Shown: one piece after another, positions 46,083 to 53,947 of the stretch | Layout of the letters: each line of letters begins with the position of its first letter | Position numbering within the stretch: the first letter of the stretch is position 1 | Source of the DNA: a bacterium | Lineage (GTDB): Bacteria; SAR324; XYD2-FULL-50-16 | Length of the DNA: 64,000 nucleotides | Direction of reading: 5' to 3' | Assembly: GCA_018829445.1 (NCBI GenBank) | Contig: JAHJTV010000049.1 | Span: forward strand, 1 to 64,000 | Notes under the pieces: model-generated | The model's database searches: none | What the model saw: the letters and a program-made list of their open reading frames with translations, nothing else | Told to the model about the DNA's origin: nothing | Position numbers and translations under genes: made by a program

Positions 46083-47897
46083 CTATACTCCAAAGCCTGC
46101 TTCTGATATCTCCAGAGCTGATATGTCGTTGGCTAAAATAGATTCAATTTTTCCAATGGTTACCGGTAAAATGGAATTTATAAAATAGGAAGCGGTTTTG
46201 ATTTGCCCTTGATAAAACTCGGTATCTTTCTTTTTGGCGCCATCTGCCAGTTTTTTTATTGATACTTCTGCTCTCCACAGCAGCATCCACGCCATGCAGA
46301 TGTCCCCCATTACCTCCTGAAAAGGAACTGCATGTAAAAAGGCTGCTTTAACAGCAGAAGACATGGCTGTCTTACCTAAATGCATTGCCGCTTCGATAAG
46401 TCGATTGGCAGCTCCTTCAACTTTTTCTGCCATGCCTGCCAGTGCGGGTTGCTCTTTTGCCTTGTTTGCGACATTCTGGATCTCTGTTACAAGATTCAAG
46501 AGAACTGCCCCTTTCTTCATCGGGAGTTTTCGAGCCAATAGATCCATTGCCTGTACCCCATTGGTCCCTTCATATATTGAGGCAATTCTTACATCCCTTA
46601 AAAGCTGTTCTACTGGATAGTCTTTTGTATAACCGTATCCTCCAAAAACCTGCATCGCTTCTGAACAGACCTCAAATCCCCTGTCGGTGCAATACGACTT
46701 GATAACCGGTGTCAGTATTTCAAAGAGATCCTTATAATACTCTCTCTCTTTTTCTGTTTCTCCATATTGTTCTCTGTCATGACAAAGAGCACCGTAGTAT
46801 AACAAGCTTCTCATACCTTCAACATGAGCCTTCATCCAAATGAGCATTCTTCGTACATCAGGATGATTAATAATCGTTACGGACTCGGCTTCAGAATCAA
46901 AAGTCTTTTCCAGATCTCTTCCCTGAATACGTTCAGCCGCATAGTTCAGGGCGTGTAAATAAGCCGCTGAGCCGCTGGTTTGTCCAACCGCGCCGATGGC
47001 CAATCGAGCAGCGTTCATCAGGTGAAACATGATCTTCATTCCCTGATTTTCATCACCAAGAAGCATTCCCTGGCAGTTTCCTTTCCCGCCAAAAGTAACA
47101 CTGCAGGTGGCGCTGGCGTGCATTCCCATTTTGTCTTCAAGTCCGGTAACGACCACATCATTGGGGTCTCCTAATGAGCCATCTGCATTAACGCGTATTT
47201 TTGGAACAATAAACAGGGAAATCCCTTTCGTTCCTTTTGGCGCTCCTTCAATACGAGCTAATACCGGGTGAATAATATTGTCATTTAAATCATGTTCGGC
47301 ATTGGTGATAAAAATTTTATTTCCGCTTATGGAGTATGTGCCATCCGTATTCCTGACTGCTGTCGTTGATATTGCACCTACATCAGAGCCAGCCTCGGGT
47401 TCGGTCATCACCATCGTTCCTCCCCACTCACCACAATATAACTTCTTCAGGTAAAGATCCTTTTGTTCCCGGTTTCCGAAAATTTCTATCATTTCGCCTG
47501 GGCCGTATCCGGACATGCCATAAAGAGTAAATTGGTAATTTGCTCCCAAGAAATAATCAAAAACCGCCTGAATAACTACATTTGGCAATCCTTGCCCACC
47601 CAGCTCCGTGTCTGCACCCATGGCTACCCATTCTCCCTCAACAAAAAGTTTATATGCTTTCTTATATGAGTCGGGTAAGGTGACCTTTCCGTCTTTAAAA
47701 ATAAGTCCTTCCCGGTCTCCTTCCTTTAAGGTTGGCAGTATTTCCTTAATGGACAGATTTCGAGCTTCGGTAATGACCATGTCGATGACTTTTTTGCTAA
47801 AGTCTTTAAATTTTTCATAATTTTGAAATTGTTCTATTTCCAGTTGTTCAAATAGAACAAAGTCAACATCTCTTCTGTCAGCGATTTGTTGTGCCAT
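46083..47897 (-). CDS. Acyl-CoA dehydrogenase, long (DmdC-like) form
   Basis: 604 residues, longer than the ~380-residue short-chain enzymes because of an extra C-terminal helical domain, as in 3-methylmercaptopropionyl-CoA dehydrogenase (DmdC) and related enzymes. Motifs: MTEPEAGSDVG (FAD site), FGGYGYTKDYPVEQLLRD, and IYEGTNGVQ with the catalytic glutamate. FAD-dependent oxidation of acyl-CoA to enoyl-CoA. Part of a minus-strand acyl-CoA set; no electron-transfer flavoprotein genes nearby. The substrate cannot be read from sequence. Confidence 0.92.
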   Translation of the reverse strand: MAQQIADRRDVDFVLFEQLEIEQFQNYEKFKDFSKKVIDMVITEARNLSIKEILPTLKEGDREGLIFKDGKVTLPDSYKKAYKLFVEGEWVAMGADTELGGQGLPNVVIQAVFDYFLGANYQFTLYGMSGYGPGEMIEIFGNREQKDLYLKKLYCGEWGGTMVMTEPEAGSDVGAISTTAVRNTDGTYSISGNKIFITNAEHDLNDNIIHPVLARIEGAPKGTKGISLFIVPKIRVNADGSLGDPNDVVVTGLEDKMGMHASATCSVTFGGKGNCQGMLLGDENQGMKIMFHLMNAARLAIGAVGQTSGSAAYLHALNYAAERIQGRDLEKTFDSEAESVTIINHPDVRRMLIWMKAHVEGMRSLLYYGALCHDREQYGETEKEREYYKDLFEILTPVIKSYCTDRGFEVCSEAMQVFGGYGYTKDYPVEQLLRDVRIASIYEGTNGVQAMDLLARKLPMKKGAVLLNLVTEIQNVANKAKEQPALAGMAEKVEGAANRLIEAAMHLGKTAMSSAVKAAFLHAVPFQEVMGDICMAWMLLWRAEVSIKKLADGAKKKDTEFYQGQIKTASYFINSILPVTIGKIESILANDISALEISEAGFGV

Positions 47898-47956
47898 CCA
47901 TTTTTCTCACAAAAATATTGGGAATATTATTAAAACAGGAAAACATAATTCCTTTA

Positions 47957-47989
47957 CAGGGGCTCTGTTCTTCCTTGAAAGAGTCCCTG
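47957..47989 (-). terminator. Hairpin between the thiolase and acyl-CoA dehydrogenase genes
   Basis: CAGGGGCTCT and AGAGTCCCTG pair with one mismatch around a 13-nt loop, 37 nt after the thiolase stop on the minus strand. May reduce read-through into the dehydrogenase gene. Confidence 0.5.
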
Positions 47990-48025
47990 GGGAGAATTTA
48001 ATATAAAAATGTGTTGTTTCACTTT

Positions 48026-49204
48026 TTATGCACGCTCAAAAATTGTAGCCGGAGCCATCGCACCGCCGGTACATAGCGTAACCAGTGCATATTTGGCCTC
48101 TCTTCTAATCAGTTCATGAATAGCTGTAATACTTAAACGGCATCCCGAATTACCAACTGGATGTCCCAGCGCCATGGCTCCACCATTCACATTCAACTTG
48201 TTCAAGGGAGCATTAAGCTCTTTTGCCCATGCCAATGGAATTGGTGCAAAAGCCTCGTTAACTTCAAAAATATCAATATCGTCCATGGTTAATCCTGCGT
48301 TTTTGAGTACTTTTGGCGTGGCATCAATTGGACCGGTAAGAATCAGGTAGGCCTCAGATCCGACAATAGCATTGGCTTTAATGCGAGCCAGGGGGGTCAT
48401 ATTCAATTCTTTAACTTTTTTCTCACTCATTAGCATTACCGCTGAAGAGCCATCCGTAACAGGGCTGGAAATACCGGCTGTAATCATTTTGGTGCCCAAT
48501 GCAGGATCCAGAGTTGCCAAGGTTTCAATATTAGTATTCGGACGAATGGGTTCATCCGTCTCCACAATAATCTCATTTCCTTCCTTATCCAGGCCTTTCA
48601 TCGGCATGATTTCCTTTTTAAAATATCCGTTCTTTGTTGCCTGATCAGCCTTTCTATGACTGGCAACAGCCAATTCCTGGCAATCTCGGGCCGAAATTCC
48701 CCACTTTTCTGCAATGGCTTCAGCCGCCATGCCCTGATTGTAGAGCTTTCCATCAACCCGTTTTACATAAAATTCTCCAAATGGGTTTCCTTGAGGACGA
48801 CCATCCGGAAGAGTGCCGTCGGTATCACTGCCAATGGGATATTTACTCATAATCTCACAGCCACTTGCAATTACCACGTCCATCATGCCTGAAGCGATCA
48901 TTCCAAACCCCACCTGGATGGATGACAATGAGCTGCCGCATTGGCGATTAATTGCCAGACCCGGAACACTGTCCGGAAGACTGGAAGCAAAAATCCCCAT
49001 TCTTGCCAGAGTAAATCCCTGCTCACCCACCTGATAAACCGTGCCGTTAATAACATCATCAATCAAGACAGGATCTATATCTGCGCGCCTTACAACCTCA
49101 TCCAGCACACAAGCCAGTAACTCCGGGGCCTTCCATTCTCTTAAATATCCGTTTTTTTTCCCAACAGGTGTTCGAACAGCACTTACAATATAAACATCAT
49201 TCAT
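48026..49204 (-). CDS. Acetyl-CoA acyltransferase (thiolase)
   Basis: 392 residues. Thiolase catalytic residues are visible: the nucleophilic cysteine in NRQCGSSLSSIQ (about residue 88), NGGAMALGHPVGNSGCR with the active-site histidine, and CTGGAM with the second cysteine. Carries out thiolytic cleavage of 3-ketoacyl-CoA or the reverse condensation. First gene of the minus-strand acyl-CoA set after the PadR regulator; the enoyl-CoA hydratase and hydroxyacyl-CoA dehydrogenase that would complete a beta-oxidation cycle are not here. Confidence 0.95.
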   Translation of the reverse strand: MNDVYIVSAVRTPVGKKNGYLREWKAPELLACVLDEVVRRADIDPVLIDDVINGTVYQVGEQGFTLARMGIFASSLPDSVPGLAINRQCGSSLSSIQVGFGMIASGMMDVVIASGCEIMSKYPIGSDTDGTLPDGRPQGNPFGEFYVKRVDGKLYNQGMAAEAIAEKWGISARDCQELAVASHRKADQATKNGYFKKEIMPMKGLDKEGNEIIVETDEPIRPNTNIETLATLDPALGTKMITAGISSPVTDGSSAVMLMSEKKVKELNMTPLARIKANAIVGSEAYLILTGPIDATPKVLKNAGLTMDDIDIFEVNEAFAPIPLAWAKELNAPLNKLNVNGGAMALGHPVGNSGCRLSITAIHELIRREAKYALVTLCTGGAMAPATIFERA

Positions 49205-50056
49205 CTTAACCTCCTGTAATATTTAAGTTATAAATTAAATTCTTTTTGCTTAATTACCAGTCAGAAAGCAGGCTCTGTTGTCACCTTGAAATATCCCCAT
49301 GTTTCTTGCCTATAAAACATGTTCTGATTCCATTCGCCGTAAAATACAGGTGCAAAAAATAATGCCATTAGGAGCTCAGCAATGGTTTCATGATGTCTTA
49401 TGGAAATATTTCGATTTGATATCAATGATACTGGTTTTCCCAGTGTCAGTTCCAGCGCCGAAACAATACAATTCATCTGTAAATGGAAATTTCCAAAATA
49501 CCTGTCAGCTGTATTGATACCTTGTCATTGGTGATAGATTTTTCACTTTGATAGGTGCAATTGAGTAAATATTCCTTATATTATCGTATCAATATATATC
49601 GACTTGATGCAAACATGCTAGTTTTAGGTTTCAATATAGTCAATAGTAAAAGAGCAGACTTTCTGTCAAAATCAGGTTAGTAAACTTAACTTATACTCTT
49701 GAGATTTGTTAAAACTGAATAGGACAATCTGGAAAACAGTATAAATGAGTTTTTTACCTGAATTCGAGGAAATTAAGAAATTACTGAAAGCGAAGTTAAA
49801 AATACCAACGTAAAATTTGATTCAATAGCAAGTTAACTCCGTAAAAATAAAGAGTGAATGAATATTGTGCAGGGAGGAGGACATGCCAGGTTGGAATCCA
49901 TTGGCAAGAACAATCTGGCTTATGTAGAGCCAAAAGTTCTGGGGGAAGTGCTTGAAGCTTTTTAAGGCAAAAGAGACCTATCTTCAAAGGAAATCAAAAC
50001 GCCTCAGTGACTGCAGATATAGTTCAGCGTAGTGCAGCAGCTGTGTCTTCAATATT
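49205..50056. other. Long intergenic region with possible gene remnants
   Basis: 852 bp with no supported gene. Two short coding-like pieces occur on the plus strand (MSFLPEFEEIKKLLKAKL from 49745; GGGHARLESIGKNNLAYVEP near 49875), and an open frame on the minus strand (49261-49476), but none can be assigned. It may be a decayed gene between the regulator and thiolase, plus the promoter of the acyl-CoA genes. Confidence 0.45.
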
Positions 50057-50623
50057 TTATCGTATCGTATCCATTCTTTTTAAAAAACTTTTGTACCACT
50101 TGTTGAGAAATGAATAATATTCTAAACCAAATTTCAACATCTCTTCTCGAAACGGGTCAAGATTATATTTCTTCTGGTACTCCTCCACATGCTTCTTGGG
50201 TTGATTCTGAGTATTCTTCTTAATCAATCTAAATGTCATCTCCAATTCTTTTATTCTTCCTTTTGTTCTATTAAGAAAAGATGAGATTCGTTCCTTCCTT
50301 AGATCATTGGAAAGGTTTTGAAAAAAGAATATCTTTAAGAGAGCTTCATCTCGAATCTTCGGAATATTAATATCTTCTTCCAGCCAGCTTTGAAAATACT
50401 CTCGCCCTTTTTGCGTGATTGAATAGATTTTTTTTGTTCTACCACCAGATATAATTTGTGTCATTCGAACCATGTTCTTTTTCTCAAGCTTGTTAAAAGC
50501 GGGATAAATGCTTCCCAAACTTGTGTTGAAAAAATAACCGGTACTAATCTCCATTAGTTTTTTTATTTGATACCCAGTTTTTTCTCCGTTTAGAAGAAAG
50601 CCGAGTAAAATTATATCCTGCAT
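50057..50623 (-). CDS. PadR-family transcriptional regulator
   Basis: 188 residues from ATG 50623, supported by an AAGGA site 8 nt upstream. Winged helix-turn-helix: MQDIILLGFLLNGEKTGYQIKKLMEISTGYFF, SLGSIYPAFNKLEKKNMVR, and GGRTKKIYSITQKGREYFQSWL, followed by a long C-terminal helical domain for dimerisation (PadR-2 type). Its place before the thiolase gene, in the same direction, suggests control of the acyl-CoA genes, perhaps in response to an acyl-CoA or phenolic-type ligand. Confidence 0.88.
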   Translation of the reverse strand: MQDIILLGFLLNGEKTGYQIKKLMEISTGYFFNTSLGSIYPAFNKLEKKNMVRMTQIISGGRTKKIYSITQKGREYFQSWLEEDINIPKIRDEALLKIFFFQNLSNDLRKERISSFLNRTKGRIKELEMTFRLIKKNTQNQPKKHVEEYQKKYNLDPFREEMLKFGLEYYSFLNKWYKSFLKRMDTIR

Positions 50624-51014
50624 GGCTTTTTCCTTAATATATCGATTTGACTCATGGCAAGTCAAAATAGATTAGAGCATTTATACATTCCCAAATTGAA
50701 AAACTGAAGTTTTGAAAGGCGCTGTGTCAAGTGAAAATTTCACATGGATATCTGGAAACTCCCAGTCACCTGTTTTGTGAAATCGCATTTAAAAATAAAT
50801 AATAACTGTGGTTTTGATTTTTTGTAGGAGGAGCGTTCAAGGGCGATTTTATCGATTTCTTATTGAATATCTTGCCCCTAAAAAGCGATAATTTATCATC
50901 AGGTTTGATAGCGGGAAAACAACAGATACATTTGTAAGCAAAGTCTGTTAAGGGGATTTATTGCGATCAGGTTTCAATTAAGGAAGCTTGACCCTGATTT
51001 TATTGAAGATTTTA
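50624..51014. other. Intergenic region without recognised feature
   Basis: 391 bp between the PadR gene and the tRNA gene. AT-rich; presumably holds the PadR promoter. No RNA gene or repeat identified. Confidence 0.45.
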
Positions 51015-51090
51015 TGGTGGAGGCTAGGAGGATCGAACTCCTTACCTCAACGCTGCCAGCGTTGCGCTCTACCAGGTGAGCTAAGCCCCC
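51015..51090 (-). tRNA. tRNA-Ala (anticodon GGC)
   Basis: 76 nt including an encoded CCA. Acceptor stem GGGGGCT/AGCCTCC carries the G3-U70 wobble pair that is the alanine identity element. Anticodon loop CTGGCAG gives GGC (reads GCC and GCU). D arm GCTC...GAGC and T arm AGGAG-TTCGATC-CTCCT are regular. Confidence 0.95.
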
Positions 51091-51156
51091 ATATTTCTTG
51101 CTAAACACTATTTTTAACAATAATGCCAAAACGTGTCAATACCCAAATTGTATTAC

Positions 51157-51765
51157 TTAATGGGACTCGGCTATTTCGTGTTCGATATTTAGTGACACCT
51201 CATGGATGGAATTATAGATATCTTTAATCAGTGACACACTGATGCCCAGGGATTCAGCCACCTTGCCTTTCGATTCCAATACCTGTTTCCATCTGACCGG
51301 ATCGAGTGGCGGTATTTTTAAACTGTTTTTATACTCCCCAATTCGTTTGACGATTCTGAATCTTTCCGCCAGCACCAGACACAGGGATTTGTCCAGATTC
51401 AGCAGGTTGTTTCTCAAGTCTTCTATTTTTAAATTGTTGCAGATCTCAAACATTGCTTCCGGGCTATCGACCAGTTTCCCGCTGTTAAACTGCTCCATTG
51501 CATCTTGAAAAACCATATCGAGTATCTTTTTAAAGAAGGTTTTTTCCAATTTCAGCTGGACGGACATCTCAATCAGGTTTTTCATATCCTCTTTTCTGGC
51601 TTCACTTTGTCCGAGTTCTATCTTTTGTTTCTGCTTTACATGCATGATTTTTCCCACAACTCTGACTCTCTCTGCCAGCAGGTGTAAAAAGGAGACATCA
51701 TAATGATCGATCGATTTTCTCATATCAATCATCAGGGGGTCTTGAGCAAGTTTTTCACTGTTCAT
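51157..51765 (-). CDS. Tandem chorismate-mutase-like (AroQ-type) domain protein
   Basis: 202 residues made of two AroQ-type helical domains in tandem. Domain 1 (about 12-98): MRKSIDHYDVSFLHLLAERVRVVGKIMHVK, then EARKEDMKNL. Domain 2 (about 113-200): DLRNNLLNLDKSLCLVLAERFRIVKRIGEYK, then LDPVRWKQVL. Both keep the Arg-Arg-Lys-Arg pattern that binds chorismate in E. coli AroQ. No prephenate dehydrogenase or dehydratase domain is attached. It may convert chorismate to prephenate, or be a regulatory relative. A CoA-binding-fold gene lies 35 bp upstream in the same direction. Confidence 0.8.
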   Translation of the reverse strand: MNSEKLAQDPLMIDMRKSIDHYDVSFLHLLAERVRVVGKIMHVKQKQKIELGQSEARKEDMKNLIEMSVQLKLEKTFFKKILDMVFQDAMEQFNSGKLVDSPEAMFEICNNLKIEDLRNNLLNLDKSLCLVLAERFRIVKRIGEYKNSLKIPPLDPVRWKQVLESKGKVAESLGISVSLIKDIYNSIHEVSLNIEHEIAESH

Positions 51766-51799
51766 GGCGAGAATCTTTAAATAAGGGGTCTTGGGTATC

Positions 51800-52204
51800 C
51801 TAACCTACTTTTTCCAACTCGATTTTGGGGCAAACATTGGCAATAAAAGGAATACCGGCTTTATCCAGTTCTTGATTGAATGGTTCGCTCACAACACCTA
51901 TCTGGCACCAGACCAGTTTGGGAGAGAGTTTGAGCACTGTAGCAGAAAAATCCATCAGCCTACTAGGATTTACAAAAAAATCTATCCAATCAATCTCTCC
52001 GGCAGACAGATCCGAAAGGCTTTTTTTGCATGGAATTCCCAGGATTTTCTCATAAGTTGGATTAATGGGAATGATATGAAACCCTTTATCCAGAAGGAAT
52101 TTTGCCACCCTAAAACTGGGTCGATCTTCCTTCGGCGACAATCCGACAATGGCTACTTTTCTGTTAGTTTTGATGATTTTTAGAGCCTGTTCAACAGTCA
52201 GCAT
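51800..52204 (-). CDS. CoA-binding-domain protein (YccU-like)
   Basis: 134 residues, single Rossmann-fold domain of the CoA_binding_2 type: VAIVGLSPKEDRPSFRVAKFLLDKGFHIIPINPTYEKILG, DWIDFFVNPSRLMDF, and VWCQIGV. Binds CoA in related proteins; function unknown. Likely cotranscribed with the chorismate-mutase-domain gene. Confidence 0.88.
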   Translation of the reverse strand: MLTVEQALKIIKTNRKVAIVGLSPKEDRPSFRVAKFLLDKGFHIIPINPTYEKILGIPCKKSLSDLSAGEIDWIDFFVNPSRLMDFSATVLKLSPKLVWCQIGVVSEPFNQELDKAGIPFIANVCPKIELEKVG

Positions 52205-52601
52205 GGGTACCTTTCTGTGAAAAATAAGATCATTAAAAGAAAAGCGTTTGTGTTAATTCAGCTATAAACAAGATATTTATTTTTTGGATTTATGACAATA
52301 TTAAGGTGAAAATGATCGGTTGTCTGGTAATTTTCCGGAAGCTTCTTAGAATCTTACCGGGTGTTACCAAATGAAATAAATTATTTATCATCACTTGCTG
52401 TCAACAATCAGATAATGCTGTATTGTCAACTGATCTAGTAAACAGCCTTTGTATACAAGTCTTGTCAAATGATTATAGATATTTTAGTATAAGGCAACCA
52501 GTGAAGTTGATATTTGGCAGAAAATGATACTTCAATTGTTGACGCGGTTTTTTTAGATTTTAGGAGGTCTTGTTTAACTCTATAAAAGTAGGAGTTTGAT
52601 C
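52205..52601. other. Intergenic region between divergent genes
   Basis: 397 bp, AT-rich, holding promoters for the CoA-binding-protein gene (minus) and the FecR-domain gene (plus). No clear operator or RNA gene. Confidence 0.45.
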
Positions 52602-53555
52602 ATGAAAACAATAATTCAGATTTTGGTCATTATCAGCGCAATCATTTTTACAGCAGGTTCTATTCAAGCCGGAGAAAAAGATCCTGTTGCTGTTCTCTTT
52701 CAAGTCAAAGGGGATGTTGATTACTCAAAAGATGGTAAAAAATGGAAAAAAGTGAGAAGAAACAAGTTTTTATTTAGTGGTTATCAAATTCGTAGCGCCG
52801 AAGATGGTTCCGGCAAAATCACGATCAAGCCGACGGGAGAAAATGTGATGTTGGCGCCCAATAGCATTTTGGAAGTCACTGATAATGGACTGAAGGCAGT
52901 TCAGGGTGATTTTTCCACAGTTGAAAGTTCAAATAAACTGGTTTCAGGATTAATCAAGAAGTTTTCAAAATCCCAGTCATACACCACGGTTCGCAGAAGC
53001 GCACAGACACAAAATGCTGTGGAATTGGATGCCGTACGTTCGGTTGTTATTTCAGATAGCCATCCTTATCTGGTGTGGGACAATTTGGATAAGGCGTATT
53101 CCTACAAGCTATATCTTGGGGGTGAGCTTTATGATGTTCCGGAAACAGAAAATGCTGTAGTACGAGTTAAACTCAATCCATTCGAAGGTACAAAAACCTT
53201 TAAGATTGAAGCATACAAAGGTGGAGAGCTTATCACCAAGCTAGATCAGTTCAAGAGCAGGGGAGAACTTAAGGACTATACGGTTAGTTGGTTGGAATCG
53301 GCGAAAAAGCAGGAATTGGATCAAATCACGACAGGTTTGGTTGAGGAGTACGGTGAAGACACATTTATCCTGGGAACCTATTTTGAAAAAGAGGATATGT
53401 GGGTGGCAGCCATGGATCATTACAAGTCCTACCTGACAAATAATCCGGATGATATTGAAATGACTCCTTATTTATTCAGAGTGTATAAAAAACTCAAGCT
53501 TGAAAACATTTATGATAAAGAACTGAATGAGTATATGCAGGTTGTGGTTGAATAA
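52602..53555 (+). CDS. Secreted FecR-domain protein
   Basis: 317 residues from ATG 52602 with AGGAG upstream. Signal peptide ends near IQA. A FecR-type domain follows (VAVLFQVKGDVDYSKDGKKWKKV...LFSGYQIRSAEDGSGKITIKPTGENVMLAPNSILEV), then a beta-rich region and a C-terminal TPR-like segment. Such proteins are periplasmic or cell-surface; the FecR domain here is not linked to a sigma factor. The CHASE2 cyclase gene lies downstream in the same direction, a pairing common in bacteria with many CHASE2 proteins. Confidence 0.82.
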   Translation: MKTIIQILVIISAIIFTAGSIQAGEKDPVAVLFQVKGDVDYSKDGKKWKKVRRNKFLFSGYQIRSAEDGSGKITIKPTGENVMLAPNSILEVTDNGLKAVQGDFSTVESSNKLVSGLIKKFSKSQSYTTVRRSAQTQNAVELDAVRSVVISDSHPYLVWDNLDKAYSYKLYLGGELYDVPETENAVVRVKLNPFEGTKTFKIEAYKGGELITKLDQFKSRGELKDYTVSWLESAKKQELDQITTGLVEEYGEDTFILGTYFEKEDMWVAAMDHYKSYLTNNPDDIEMTPYLFRVYKKLKLENIYDKELNEYMQVVVE

Positions 53556-53565
53556 GTAGTTTGAC

Positions 53566-53646
53566 CTATCCCGGATAAACCGGATAAGTACCTTAAAAAA
53601 TTATTTCCTGCCAAAAAAGCAGAAAGTAATTTATAAGGTACTAAAA
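53566..53646 (-). repeat. ~81-bp interspersed hairpin repeat, copy 2 (inverted)
   Basis: The minus strand reads TTTTAGTACCTTATAAATTAC... to ...TATCCGGTTTATCCGGGATA, matching copy 1 (7651-7731) along its length. Here the hairpin is better preserved: AGTACCTTA pairs with TAAGGTACT, with AAATTA/TAATTT and CTGC/GCAG inner pairs. Begins 11 bp after the FecR-gene stop. The rest of the gap to 53947 shows nothing else. Confidence 0.75.
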
Positions 53647-53947
53647 GCATGGACATAATAATCAAATGAAATATGTCGTTGGGAAACGGCAAAGTCACCC
53701 AATTGATCAAAACAGGCCTCTTTTCACAGGGCATTTCCCAGTGGCATATTTCAAATCTCTTACAGATTCAGACCTCTGAAAAATGTAAAACAAGAGTTGG
53801 GACAAAAGAATTTTGATTTGTTGATCAGATTCTGGTAATGTCCAAATCGACTTTAGATGTTTTCATTTTCCAGAGGTTTTTTAATGCGATTATTTTAACG
53901 ACCAGATTGCTATCCTCTCCTTAAAACACCCATTGGAGCACCTTATC

